64,000 nt of DNA, taken from contig NZ_QAOJ01000016.1 in assembly GCF_003050835.1 (NCBI RefSeq), forward strand, positions 57,053-121,052. Direction: 5' to 3'. This DNA comes from Pseudomonas sp. GV071. Lineage in GTDB: Bacteria; Pseudomonadota; Gammaproteobacteria; Pseudomonadales; Pseudomonadaceae. The translations under genes were made by a program, and so were the position numbers. The notes beneath the pieces were generated by a model that was not told the DNA's origin, did no database searches, and saw only the letters and a list, made by a program, of their open reading frames with translations. The stretch's first letter is position 1, and the number at the start of each line of letters is the position of its first letter. Shown here in pieces: positions 19,986 through 28,334 of the stretch.

Positions 19986-21328
19986 AGGTTGTACTGTTTA
20001 CGTTTGCGGTACAGGGTCGAGGCATCAATGCCCAGGGTTTTGGCGGCCGCATCCAGGGTTTCGCTGGTGGCCAGTACGGCGGCGATATGGGCTTTTTCCA
20101 GGTCTTCCAGGCTGAGGTCAGCGCCCACGCGGGGGGCGTTGTTGCTGGCCGGTGCGGTCAGGCCCAGGTGGCTGAGGTCCACCAGCTCCTGCGGGCAGAT
20201 GATGCTGGCGCGCTCGATGACGTTGCGCAGTTCGCGGATGTTGCCCGGCCAACGGTAATCCAGCAGTGCGTTGCGGGCTTCGTCGGTAAAGGCCCGGGCC
20301 GGGCGCGCGTAGTCTTTGACGAAGCGGGCGAGGAAGCGGTCGGCGAGCATCAGCACATCGTCGGCGCGTTCGCGCAGCGGTGGCAGCTTGAGAGTGATGA
20401 CATTGAGGCGGTACAGCAGGTCTTCGCGGAACTTGCCCTCGCGGACCATGGCGTCCAGATCAAGGTTGGTCGCCGCAACAATGCGCACATCGGCGCGGCG
20501 GGTCACCGGGTCGCCGACCCGTTCGTATTCCTTGTCCTGAATAAAGCGCAGCAGCTTCGGTTGCAGGCTCAGCGGGAAGTCGCCGATCTCATCGAGAAAC
20601 AGCGTGCCGCCGTCGGCCTGGCTGACCCGCCCAAGGGTGCTTTCGCTGGCGCCGGTAAAGGCCCCGCGGCTGTGGCCGAACAGCTCGCTTTCCATCAGCT
20701 CGGCAGTCAGCGACGGGCAGTTGATGGTCACCGAGCCTTTCTTCGAGCGCTGGCTCCAGCCGTGGATGGCGCGGGCCAGTTCGCCCTTGCCGGTGCCGGA
20801 CTCGCCGAGAATCAGAATGTTGGCGTCGGTGCCGGCCACCTGCCGGGCGGTTTCCAGCACGGCCATCATCGCCGGGCTGTGGGAGTCGAGGTCATCGCCG
20901 GGTTTGCGGGCCTGGCCTTCCAACTGTTCCAGGCGCGCGGCCAGGGAGCGGATTTCCAATTGCTTGGAGGCGACCATGCGCAGTTGGTCGGGGCTGCAGG
21001 GTTTCACCAGGTAATCGCTGGCGCCGGCCTGCATGGCGTCTACGGCGGTGTCGATGGCGGAGTGAGCGGTGACAATGATCACCCGCATCCACGGCGCCTG
21101 CAGGCGCATCTGCGCGAGCACGTCGAGGCCGTTGTCTTCTCCCAGGCGCAGGTCCAGCAGGCACAGGTCGAAGACCTGGCGTTGCAGCAGGGTATCGGCC
21201 TGCATGGCGCTGGTGGCGGTGGCCACGGTGTAGCCCTCGTCTTCCAGGCAATAGCGGAAGGTACGCAGGATTGCCGACTCATCGTCGACCAACAAAATAC
21301 GGCCACTTTTCGGGCTGGAAGCTTCCAT
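19982..21328 (-). CDS. algB: Sigma-54-family response regulator AlgB
   Basis: 448-residue NtrC-type regulator. Receiver about 9-125 with acceptor Asp59 (LLDLRLGEDNG); AAA+ central domain about 145-380 with Walker A GESGTGKGE, the sigma-54-contacting ESELFGHSRGAFTGA loop and Walker B GGTLFLDEIG; a C-terminal Fis-type HTH (AAKTLGIDASTLYRKRKQY). The GAFTGA loop is intact, so it can in principle activate sigma-54 holoenzyme. In P. aeruginosa AlgB activates algD and acts in light and quorum signalling with BphP and KinB. Two sigma-54 promoters flank this locus. Confidence 0.96.
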   Translation of the reverse strand: MEASSPKSGRILLVDDESAILRTFRYCLEDEGYTVATATSAMQADTLLQRQVFDLCLLDLRLGEDNGLDVLAQMRLQAPWMRVIIVTAHSAIDTAVDAMQAGASDYLVKPCSPDQLRMVASKQLEIRSLAARLEQLEGQARKPGDDLDSHSPAMMAVLETARQVAGTDANILILGESGTGKGELARAIHGWSQRSKKGSVTINCPSLTAELMESELFGHSRGAFTGASESTLGRVSQADGGTLFLDEIGDFPLSLQPKLLRFIQDKEYERVGDPVTRRADVRIVAATNLDLDAMVREGKFREDLLYRLNVITLKLPPLRERADDVLMLADRFLARFVKDYARPARAFTDEARNALLDYRWPGNIRELRNVIERASIICPQELVDLSHLGLTAPASNNAPRVGADLSLEDLEKAHIAAVLATSETLDAAAKTLGIDASTLYRKRKQYNL

Positions 21329-21383
21329 GGTTGTTCTCAGATCGGTTGCAGTGAGCGTTAGTCACGGAAAGTACAGGCAAGTT

Positions 21384-21427
21384 CGTGCAACTTGCACGGT
21401 GGATTTATACCCATCCTGCAAGCTGCA
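21384..21427. promoter_or_regulatory. Two TGCAA-type palindromic sites (candidate UAS)
   Basis: CGTGCAACTTGCACG at 21384-21398 is a perfect 15-bp palindrome; TGCAAGCTGCA lies at 21417-21427. Centres are 105 and 74 bp before the -24 GG of the promoter at 21495, almost the same as the outer sites at 17170-17212. The sites also lie about 60-100 bp upstream of algB, so they could serve autoregulation. Confidence 0.65.
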
Positions 21428-21494
21428 TGGCCATATTTACCGGTTCGCATACTTAAGTAATTGTTTTTAAACGACTAAAAATCATTTTAAAAGC

Positions 21495-21510
21495 TGGCAT
21501 AGGCCTTGCG
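21495..21510 (+). promoter_or_regulatory. Sigma-54 (RpoN) promoter
   Basis: TGGCATAGGCCTTGCG: GG at 21496-21497 and GC at 21508-21509 with the required 10-base gap, and a TTGC -12 element. It points at the DUF2383 gene starting at 21563 and gives a leader of about 40 nt. Confidence 0.85.
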
Positions 21511-21562
21511 ATATCCCTCTCAACCCGGCCAAGAACGGCCCCCTACAAGAGAGGAAATCGTC

Positions 21563-21997
21563 ATGAGCAGTCGCACCAGCCAACTGAACGAATTGATCGA
21601 AATCACCCGAGACGGCCAGCGCTTCTATGAGCACGCCATCACCGAGGTCAAAGACCCACAACTGCAGGCCCTGTTTCGCGATATGTCGCAAGCCAAGATC
21701 CAAGTGATTCAGGCACTGGCGGTAAAAGTCGCGGCCAACCACGAAACCCCCGCTCAAGGCGGCACCGTGATGGGCAAACTGCGCCAGGTGTATGCCGACA
21801 CCAAAGCGAGCATGACCAAAGACGAAGGCGCCGCCTACGTGGCTGAACTGGAAGACACCGAAGACCGCATCCTGCATGCCTTCGAAGACGCCATGGAAGA
21901 CGCTGATCCGGACGTGCGTGCCGCCCTGGCGGTAGAGATGCCGAAAGTACGTGCTTGCCACGACCGTATGCGTGAACTGAAACACGCTCTGAAGTAA
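21563..21997 (+). CDS. PA2169-family four-helix-bundle protein (DUF2383)
   Basis: 144 residues of amphipathic helix, starting MSSRTSQLNELIEITRDGQRF. The ferritin-like DUF2383 pattern is recognisable (FYEHAITEVKDPQLQALFRDM, then long Glu/Asp-rich helices). GAGGAAA lies 6 bp before the ATG. Family members are stress- or anaerobiosis-induced in Pseudomonas but have no known biochemical activity. A sigma-54 promoter with palindromic upstream sites precedes it, so expression is probably under an enhancer-binding protein. About 190 bp of non-coding DNA separates it from the next small gene. Confidence 0.88.
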   Translation: MSSRTSQLNELIEITRDGQRFYEHAITEVKDPQLQALFRDMSQAKIQVIQALAVKVAANHETPAQGGTVMGKLRQVYADTKASMTKDEGAAYVAELEDTEDRILHAFEDAMEDADPDVRAALAVEMPKVRACHDRMRELKHALK

Positions 21998-22191
21998 GCC
22001 TGCTGCGGCCAGGGATTGGCCGGGGCTCCGGCCTTGCGCAGGTTTTGTTCTAACCAGGTACAGGTTTGTTTTTTAACCGCAAGACACCGAGCAAAGGAAC
22101 CTGAACCAAGCCGCCAGGCCTCGGTTCCAACCCAGTAAGGGTTCCTGACAAACAGGGGCTAGAACCCTAACCAAATGTAAGGAGAGACATC

Positions 22192-22356
22192 ATGTTGAGT
22201 TGGGCCGTTACCTTCCTGATCATCGCCATCGTTGCAGCTGTTCTGGGCTTTGGTGGTATTGCGGGCACCGCAACCGGCATCGCGAAAATTCTCTTTGTCG
22301 TGTTCCTGGTGATGTTTATCGTCTCGCTGATCTTCGGCCGTCGCGGTCGAGTCTGA
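22192..22356 (+). CDS. DUF1328 small membrane protein
   Basis: 54 residues, MLSWAVTFLIIAIVAAVLGF then GGIAGTATGIAK and a second hydrophobic helix, ending FGRRGRV. This is the compact two-helix DUF1328 (YtjA-like) family, abundant in proteobacterial stress regulons. TAAGGAGA lies 6 bp upstream. A strong terminator follows 18 bp after the stop. No defined biochemical role. Confidence 0.92.
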   Translation: MLSWAVTFLIIAIVAAVLGFGGIAGTATGIAKILFVVFLVMFIVSLIFGRRGRV

Positions 22357-22374
22357 CGTCGTTCAGCACCACGC

Positions 22375-22403
22375 AAAACGCCCTCACAAGAGGGCGTTTT
22401 TTT
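22375..22403 (+). terminator. Intrinsic terminator after the DUF1328 gene
   Basis: AAAACGCCCTC, loop ACAA, GAGGGCGTTTT followed by TTT. GC-rich stem plus U-run, 18 bp after the stop codon. Confidence 0.93.
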
Positions 22404-22424
22404 GTGCGCGATTTCCAGGTTGGT

Positions 22425-22509
22425 GTAGGGCGGATATCCCCACCTGGGATATCCGCCGCTACCTCAAACGGTGAACCGGCGGATACCCGCACGCGGGTAT
22501 TCGCCCTAC
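22425..22509. repeat. Inverted REP-like pair touching the end of the DUF3313 gene
   Basis: Opens with GTAGGGCGGATATCC and closes with GGGTATTCGCCCTAC, its approximate reverse complement. Each arm has its own hairpin (GGATATCCCCACCTGGGATATCC type, and GGATACCCGCACGCGGGTAT). The closing CTAC supplies the stop codon of the DUF3313 gene on the - strand. Confidence 0.75.
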
Positions 22510-23162
22510 GGTTTGAAGTTACGCGCGTCCTTGGCCCACACGTCCAGCACGGGCTTCAGGTCCTTGACCGTCAACTGAGTGCTGTCGTTTTCCAGCGACA
22601 GCCCGGTGCCTTTGCGCACGATTTCGGCCACCGGTTTGCTGGTGGCGCCATCCAGGGCCTGCATCTCTACATAGATATCGGTGGATTCGTCACGGGTGCC
22701 GGCTGCGGTGTTGGCCGCGGCCAGTACCAGCGCAATTGGAATCACCTCGTAGAACTTCAGGCCTTCGGCCGATACGTCCACGGCGGTGATCGCCGAGCGC
22801 AACACCAAGGTGTCAGCGTCCGGCTGGGTGACGATGCGCAGGCGCCCGGCGAGCTCACGTTGCATGGCTTGTTGCAGGTAGTCGGAGATGTCGTTCAGCG
22901 ATTTCTGGCTGACCTGATCGGTAGGGGTGGGCTTGGGGTAGAACTGTGGCTTTTCCACCAGCACCGAGCTGTAGTGATTCAGATCCAGCCCCGGCTTCAC
23001 CCACCGCAACACCGGCGCGCCGCTGGCCGACGTGGCGGGCTTGAGAATCGAGTAGTCCGAGAGAAAGCCCGAATACTGCTCTGGCTTGGTGGTGGAACTG
23101 GAGCAGCCGGCGAGCAGCAGGCTGGTGGTAACGGCAAAGCTGGCAAGTAACTTTATAGTCAT
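22506..23162 (-). CDS. DUF3313 family lipoprotein
   Basis: 218 residues from ATG 23162 (MTIKLLASFAVTTSLLLAGC), a type II signal peptide with lipobox LLAGC; the open frame extends 35 codons further upstream but without signal-peptide character. The mature protein starts CSSSTTKPEQYSGFLSDYS and has the DUF3313 body (LRWVKPGLDLNHYSSVLVE, QALDGATSKPVAEIVR). It is probably anchored to the outer membrane. Function unknown. It is divergent from the SpmAB-like gene. Confidence 0.88.
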   Translation of the reverse strand: MTIKLLASFAVTTSLLLAGCSSSTTKPEQYSGFLSDYSILKPATSASGAPVLRWVKPGLDLNHYSSVLVEKPQFYPKPTPTDQVSQKSLNDISDYLQQAMQRELAGRLRIVTQPDADTLVLRSAITAVDVSAEGLKFYEVIPIALVLAAANTAAGTRDESTDIYVEMQALDGATSKPVAEIVRKGTGLSLENDSTQLTVKDLKPVLDVWAKDARNFKP

Positions 23163-23346
23163 CCATGAAGCTCCCAATGGCTGAAATAGACCGGTTCTAC
23201 GCCGGCACTTAGTGCATAGCGATTTCAGCCTAGACGATAAAAATGACTGTGCAGCGTCCATCGCCACCGCGAGCTAAAACTCTGGGTTTGGTGGCAATGC
23301 CACCAGCAGCGCCGCTATCATCCGCGGCACATCAAGAGGACACACC

Positions 23347-24576
23347 ATGCTCAACGGCTTGTGGCTGAGCTTTTTTATCGTGGCTGCCGTGGCGGCGTTG
23401 GGGCAGTGGCTGGTCGGCGGCAACGCCGGGGTATTTGCTGCCATGGTCGAAAGCCTGTTCGCCATGGCCAAGCTGTCGGTGGAGGTGATGGTGCTGCTGT
23501 TTGGCACCCTGACGTTGTGGTTGGGTTTTTTACGCATTGCCGAGAAAGCCGGCCTGGTCGATGTGCTGGCGCGGCTGCTCGGCCCGCTGTTTGCCCGCCT
23601 GATGCCCGACGTGCCTCGTGGTCATCCTTCCCTGGGGCTGGTGACCCTGAGTTTCACTGCCAACGGCCTGGGCCTGGACAACGCGGCCACGCCGATTGGC
23701 CTCAAGGCGATGAAGTCGCTGCAGGAACTCAACCCCAGCAGCACCGACGCCAGCAACGCGCAAATTCTGTTCATGGTGATGAACGCCTCGTCCTTTGTGC
23801 TGCTGCCGGTGTCGATCTTCATGTACCGCGCGCAAGCCGGCGCCACCGACCCTGCCCTGGTGTTTCTGCCGATTCTGCTGGCCAACGCGATTTCCAGTTT
23901 CAGCGCCTTGCTGGCGGTGGCCTTTATGCAGCGCCTGAAACTCACTGACCCGGTGGTGCTCGCCTGGTTTGGCGGCGCCGCCTTGTTGCTCGGCACCTTT
24001 ATGGCGGTGCTAGCAGGCCTATCGGCCACCGCCTTGACGGCGCTGTCGTCACTGTTGGGCAACCTCACGTTGTTTGGCTTGATCCTCAGCTTTGTGCTGA
24101 TGGGCGCGATCAGGCGTGTGCCGGTTTACGAGAGCTTTATCGAGGGCGCCAAAGAAGGTTTCGAGGTGGCCAGGAACCTGCTGCCTTACCTGGTCGCCAT
24201 GCTCTGCGCCGTTGGTGTGCTACGCGCCTCGGGGGCGCTTGATGCGTTGCTCGCCGGTATTCGCTGGTGCGTCGAAGGCCTGGGCTGGGACAGCCGCTTC
24301 GTTGATGCGCTGCCCACCGGGCTGGTCAAACCCTTCTCCGGCAGCGCGGCGCGGGCCATGCTGATCGAAACCATGCAGAGCAAAGGCGTCGACAGCTTCC
24401 CCGCTCTGGTCGCGGCGACCATGCAGGGCAGCACAGAAACCACCTTCTATGTGCTGGCGGTGTACTTCGGCTCGGTGGGCATCCAGCGCGCGCGGCATGC
24501 CGTCGGTTGTGCGCTGTTCGCCGACTTCGTTGGCGTGGTCGCCTCAATCGGCGTCTGCTACTGGTTCTTCGGCTAA
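23347..24576 (+). CDS. Nucleoside-recognition (Gate) domain membrane protein, SpmA-SpmB fusion type
   Basis: 409-residue inner-membrane protein with two nucleoside-recognition domains, the first like SpmA (GLVTLSFTANGLGLDNAATPIGLKAM, residues about 97-122) and the second like SpmB (FSGSAARAMLIETMQ, ATMQGSTETTFYVLAVYFG). About ten hydrophobic segments. In spore formers the two halves are separate genes; the fused form is common in non-sporulating proteobacteria, where its role is unknown, with transport of a small molecule likely. GAGGA lies 8 bp before the ATG. Confidence 0.88.
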   Translation: MLNGLWLSFFIVAAVAALGQWLVGGNAGVFAAMVESLFAMAKLSVEVMVLLFGTLTLWLGFLRIAEKAGLVDVLARLLGPLFARLMPDVPRGHPSLGLVTLSFTANGLGLDNAATPIGLKAMKSLQELNPSSTDASNAQILFMVMNASSFVLLPVSIFMYRAQAGATDPALVFLPILLANAISSFSALLAVAFMQRLKLTDPVVLAWFGGAALLLGTFMAVLAGLSATALTALSSLLGNLTLFGLILSFVLMGAIRRVPVYESFIEGAKEGFEVARNLLPYLVAMLCAVGVLRASGALDALLAGIRWCVEGLGWDSRFVDALPTGLVKPFSGSAARAMLIETMQSKGVDSFPALVAATMQGSTETTFYVLAVYFGSVGIQRARHAVGCALFADFVGVVASIGVCYWFFG

Positions 24577-24584
24577 CGCTTTTC

Positions 24585-24646
24585 GTAGGAGCGGCTTCAG
24601 CCGCGAGCTTTTAAAATCTAAAGCTCGCGGCTAAAGCCCCTCCCAC
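24585..24646. repeat. REPIN (two inverted REP sequences)
   Basis: GTAGGAGCGGCTTCAGCCGC followed by GAGCTTT, a short gap, then AAAGCTCGCGGCTAAAGCC and CCTCCCAC. The two REP cores are in inverted orientation and pair over their full length. It sits between two + strand genes. Confidence 0.9.
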
Positions 24647-24734
24647 ACTGATTCACGCCCGCACACATTCACCGTGCACGTGCCCGCCCACTGTCTAGAC
24701 TCAACGAACCCCCTTGGTATTTCTGGAGTTCGCC

Positions 24735-26345
24735 ATGTCTTTGCGTTCCGTGAGTGTGGGCCTGCGTAATTTCATCGGTTTTGGCGCATTGACCCTGTGC
24801 TTGTTGATCACCGGCGGCGTGGCCTTGAGCGAGCTGTCCAGTCTCAAAGGCAATCTGCTGGAAGTGAAAGATGTGTGGATGAGCGGCCTCGACCTGATGG
24901 CCAAGATCAAGTCCGACCGCCAGTTGATGCGCCTGGACGAAAACGAGATCACCGCCCAGCCCAGCGAATTGAGCGCGCTGACCAGTGAGATCCGCACCAT
25001 CGAGCAGCGGGTGCGCGGTTACGACAAGGAATACGAAGGCACCATCATCCTTGATGAAGACCGTCGCCTGTTTGGCACCTACCAGGAAAAAAGCGCCGCC
25101 TATGAGAAGGCCCTTGACGCCGTGCTCAGCGGCCTGGGCACTGGCAGTGTGGCACCGGCAGTCGCCAGCCAATCGGAGCAAAGCTTCGATGCCCTGATCA
25201 GCGCCCTCGACGCCCTGATCGCCCTCAACAACCGCGGCGCCACCGATGCCGGCCAGCGCGCCGAAGCCAGCGCCAACAACGCCACCATCACCTTCAGCGT
25301 GATTTTGCTGGCCAGCTTGATCTTCACCATCTTTGCTGCCGTGCTGCTCAGTCGCAGCATCACCCGGCCGTTGGCGATGCTCGCCGCCTCCGCCGAACGC
25401 ATAGCCTCGGGCGACCTGACCCAGCCGGTAGTCGCCGACGGCGCCGATGAAGTCACCCAGGTGCAACGCTCCCTGGGCGGCATGCAGGGCACCCTGCGCG
25501 AGACCTTGCTGAACATCCAGAACTCCGCCACCCAGTTGGCCTCTGCGGCCGAGGAGTTGCACGCAGTCACCGACGATTCGTCGCGCGGCATCACCCGTCA
25601 GAACGATGAAATTCAAATGGCCGCCACGGCGGTTACCGAGATGTCCGCTGCCGTGGACGAGGTGGCGCGCAACGCCAACCACACCTCCGACTCCTCCCGC
25701 GAAGCCCAGGAAACCGCCCAGGCTGGCCGCGAACAAGTGAGCAGCACACGCAGCACCATCGAACAGCTCACCGAGCGCCTGAACATCACCTCCACCACCA
25801 TCGCCACCCTGGCCGACGAAGCCATCGCCATTGGCCGCGTGCTGGAAGTGATCCGTACCATCGCCGAACAGACCAACCTGCTGGCCCTCAACGCCGCCAT
25901 CGAGGCCGCCCGCGCTGGCGACCAAGGCCGCGGTTTTGCCGTGGTCGCTGACGAAGTGCGCGCCCTGGCGCAACGCACCCAGACCAGCACCCAGGAAATC
26001 GAACGGATGATCAGCGCCATCCAGAGCGCCAGCCAGCAATCGGTCAGCGCCATGGCACAAAGCAGCGAATACGCCGGCCGCAGCCAGATCATGGCCAGCC
26101 AGGCGGACAGCGCCCTGGCACTGATTGCCGAGCGGGTGAATCAGATCAACGACATGAATCTGGTGATCGCCAGCGCCGCCGAAGAGCAAGCCAGCGTGGC
26201 CCGCGAAGTGGACAGAAACCTGGTGGCCATCCGCGACATCGCCGAACAGAACGCCACCGGGGCGCATGAGACGTCGGTGGCCAGTGATCAATTGGCGAAA
26301 TTGGCCAGCGATTTGAATGGGATGGTGCAGCGATTTCGGCTCTGA
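24735..26345 (+). CDS. Methyl-accepting chemotaxis protein
   Basis: 536 residues from ATG 24735 (MSLRSVSVGLRNFIGFG), chosen over an ATG 7 codons earlier because CTGGAG lies in the right place. Membrane segments at about 11-32 and 187-208 enclose a small all-helical ligand-binding domain of four-helix-bundle type; HAMP about 208-262; the cytoplasmic signalling hairpin carries EQTNLLALNAAIEAARAG and GRGFAVVADEVRALAQR. No C-terminal pentapeptide for CheR tethering (it ends MVQRFRL). The ligand is unknown. No chemotaxis kinase or adaptor genes lie nearby. Confidence 0.95.
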   Translation: MSLRSVSVGLRNFIGFGALTLCLLITGGVALSELSSLKGNLLEVKDVWMSGLDLMAKIKSDRQLMRLDENEITAQPSELSALTSEIRTIEQRVRGYDKEYEGTIILDEDRRLFGTYQEKSAAYEKALDAVLSGLGTGSVAPAVASQSEQSFDALISALDALIALNNRGATDAGQRAEASANNATITFSVILLASLIFTIFAAVLLSRSITRPLAMLAASAERIASGDLTQPVVADGADEVTQVQRSLGGMQGTLRETLLNIQNSATQLASAAEELHAVTDDSSRGITRQNDEIQMAATAVTEMSAAVDEVARNANHTSDSSREAQETAQAGREQVSSTRSTIEQLTERLNITSTTIATLADEAIAIGRVLEVIRTIAEQTNLLALNAAIEAARAGDQGRGFAVVADEVRALAQRTQTSTQEIERMISAIQSASQQSVSAMAQSSEYAGRSQIMASQADSALALIAERVNQINDMNLVIASAAEEQASVAREVDRNLVAIRDIAEQNATGAHETSVASDQLAKLASDLNGMVQRFRL

Positions 26346-26366
26346 CCGGAATTCACCCTCCTTCGA

Positions 26367-26467
26367 CCGTCGTCCCAGCGCAGGCTGGGACCCAGAATTT
26401 CGCGGTGAGCGCCAGGTCGATTCTGGATTCCGAAGCGTCGGACTGCAGCCTGCTGCTGGAATGACGA
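26367..26467. repeat. Inverted repeat of the CCGTCGTCCCAGCGCAGGCT family, divergent copy
   Basis: The left arm (26367-26399) runs CCGTCGTCCCAGCGCAGGCT then GGGACCCAGAATT. The right arm (26421-26467) is a degraded inverted counterpart, TTCTGGATTCCGAAG...CTGGAATGACGA. Related pairs lie at 26889-27031 and 47241-47320. Confidence 0.8.
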
Positions 26468-26489
26468 AGGTGGTTGAAGTTCAGCGTCG

Positions 26490-26783
26490 CTAGCCCACCA
26501 GCTCACCCCACAAATCCACCCAGCGTGGATTCCGTGCTTCGATCAAACTCACCTTCCACTGTCGTTTCCACCACTTGAGCTGCTTCTCTCGAGCGATAGC
26601 ACTCTGCATGTCTCCATGCACTTCGTAATACACCAGCGTATGAACCCCATAGGTCTGGCTAAAACCAGGCACACAGTCATTGCGATGCTGCCAAATGCGT
26701 TGGATAGGGTTGGAGGTGACGCCGATATAGAGCGTGCCGTTCTTGTGGCTGGCGAGAATGTAGACCGTGGGCGTCCGTGCCAT
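26490..26783 (-). CDS. GIY-YIG domain protein (YhbQ/SLX1-like)
   Basis: 97 residues with the single-domain GIY-YIG endonuclease fold. The VYILASHKNGTLYIGVT stretch holds the two family tyrosine motifs as VYI and YIG, the arginine is in NPIQRIWQH, and the conserved glutamate is in IAREKQLKWWKR. Proteins of this small type are widespread; nuclease activity on branched or nicked DNA is presumed, but the biological role is poorly known. Imperfect repeats lie on both sides of the gene, which may be coincidence or a sign of past mobility. Confidence 0.9.
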   Translation of the reverse strand: MARTPTVYILASHKNGTLYIGVTSNPIQRIWQHRNDCVPGFSQTYGVHTLVYYEVHGDMQSAIAREKQLKWWKRQWKVSLIEARNPRWVDLWGELVG

Positions 26784-26888
26784 GCGCTGCCTTCCGTTGG
26801 CTGTGAGTAATGCTCACACGCTAGAGAGGCAGATGCTGTTTCGAAGTCACCTGAATCGTTTGGCTGGACGGAGTTTTCTGAAGTTTAT

Positions 26889-27031
26889 CGTCGTCTCAGC
26901 TCGGGCTGGGACCTGGTAAGCCGGATTGCACGGTGATTGTCCGGGCAATTCTGGATTCCAGCCTGCGCTGGAATGACGGAGTTTTTTTGAAGTTCGCCGT
27001 CGTCCCAGCGCAGGCTGGGACCCAGAATTCA
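26889..27031. repeat. Three arms of the GTCGTCCCAGC / GGAATGACGG repeat family
   Basis: A degraded left arm (CGTCGTCTCAGCTCGGGCTG, near 26889), an inverted arm ATTCTGGATTCCAGCCTGCG...GAATGACGG (26948-26979), and a perfect left arm CCGTCGTCCCAGCGCAGGCT...CAGAATT (26997-27029). The rest of the 288-bp gap (26784-27071) shows nothing else. Confidence 0.8.
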
Positions 27032-27071
27032 GGATCAAACCTCGTTTAGCACACGAACGCCACGGAATGAA

Positions 27072-28085
27072 TTACGGCGTCACCTCAAACCGCAGTACCC
27101 CAATCACCTGGCCATCCTCGGTCAACACCCGCACTTCCCAATCCCCCGCCACGTCCTGGGGGAAGTTCTGTTTGTGGGTCCACGAGCGGTAACCCTTCTT
27201 GCGTCCGCCGCTGATGTCCAGGGCGATGCGGTCCATCTCTTCGCCGTTGTGCCGCCACACGTGGTAGATGCGCTCGGCCAGGCCGCGGGGGGCGTTGATC
27301 GCGGTGTAGGCGTAGATGCCTTTGGTGCGCAGGTCGGTGGCGGTCATGGTGCTGAGGCTTTCACCGGGGGAGCGGTTGAAGTCGTCCAGCTCGGTGGTCA
27401 CCGCCACTTCGGTCAGCCATAACGTGGCCGGCGGCACCCAGGAGCGGAACAGCCAACCGGCACCACCAAGGGCCAGGGTCAGCACGATCAATGCCAGGCC
27501 ACGCCACCAGCGCTGCACCGGAAAGGTCACCAACAAGCTGGGGAACGACAGCGCCACGGCAATGCCCAGGGCCAGTTTGTAACTCTGCGCGGTGGTCAGG
27601 TGCAGGATGATCGGCAGGGCAGTGAGTAGCGCAGCGAACAGGGTCAGCGTGTGCATCGCCAGGTACAGCCAACGGCGCGGCGCCAGCCACTTGTTGTAGA
27701 TCGGGTCGATGATGGTCACCAGCCCGGCGCAGGCCAGCAGGCCAGTGAAAAATAACTGGCCGCTGTTCCAGGTGGTGGTGATGATAAAAAACGGCAGCAC
27801 GAAGAACAGGCTTTCCTGGTGGATCATCTGGGTCAGATAACGCACCAGCGGCTGCGGCAGCTCACGCCCGAACAGGCGGGCGAACACCCGGGTGAACAGG
27901 CTTTCCAGGGTCAGCCACAACCAACTCACCAACAACATCACCGCAATCGGCGTGGCCAGCCGCGCCTGGCGGTCGACCAGAATGAAGCTACAGATACCGG
28001 AAATGAAACCGAACGCCGCCACCACCCCTGGGTAGCGTTGCAGCAGGGCGATTACGGCAAGAGCGCGGGTTTTCCAGATCAGCAT
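27072..28085 (-). CDS. DUF5924/DUF2914 membrane protein
   Basis: 337 residues from ATG 28085. The N-terminal half has about seven hydrophobic segments. The C-terminal soluble part (about 215-337) matches the DUF2914 pattern: LTEVAVTTELDDFNRSPGES, IYHVWRHNGEEMDRIAL, KQNFPQDVAGDWEVRVLTED. In DUF2914 proteins this domain is predicted to be extracytoplasmic. Function unknown. It is divergent from the BASS transporter gene across a 249-bp region. Confidence 0.8.
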   Translation of the reverse strand: MLIWKTRALAVIALLQRYPGVVAAFGFISGICSFILVDRQARLATPIAVMLLVSWLWLTLESLFTRVFARLFGRELPQPLVRYLTQMIHQESLFFVLPFFIITTTWNSGQLFFTGLLACAGLVTIIDPIYNKWLAPRRWLYLAMHTLTLFAALLTALPIILHLTTAQSYKLALGIAVALSFPSLLVTFPVQRWWRGLALIVLTLALGGAGWLFRSWVPPATLWLTEVAVTTELDDFNRSPGESLSTMTATDLRTKGIYAYTAINAPRGLAERIYHVWRHNGEEMDRIALDISGGRKKGYRSWTHKQNFPQDVAGDWEVRVLTEDGQVIGVLRFEVTP

Positions 28086-28334
28086 CAAGGCAGTGAGTCG
28101 GCAGGTAGAAAGTAGGTGCGCAGGATACGGGTGAGCCTCTCAAGGGTCCATGTTCCATCGCGCTAAATGTGGGAGTGCGCGGCGCGCGATACGTTGCGCC
28201 TACCCGATCAACTGCACATGCGCTATAGCTGTTGGCGCAAATGGCCACAGCCGCTGTCGGGCTCTGCCACTGTTGCCCTCCTGCCTGCGCCTTACAGTGC
28301 TGCGGGCTAAAACAAAAAGAAAAGGCCCGTTTTT

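Noticed and set aside
22070..22190. AlgU-type (GAACTT-N16-TCTGA) promoter before the DUF1328 gene
   Set aside because: A GAACCT is present but no -10 match lies at the right distance.
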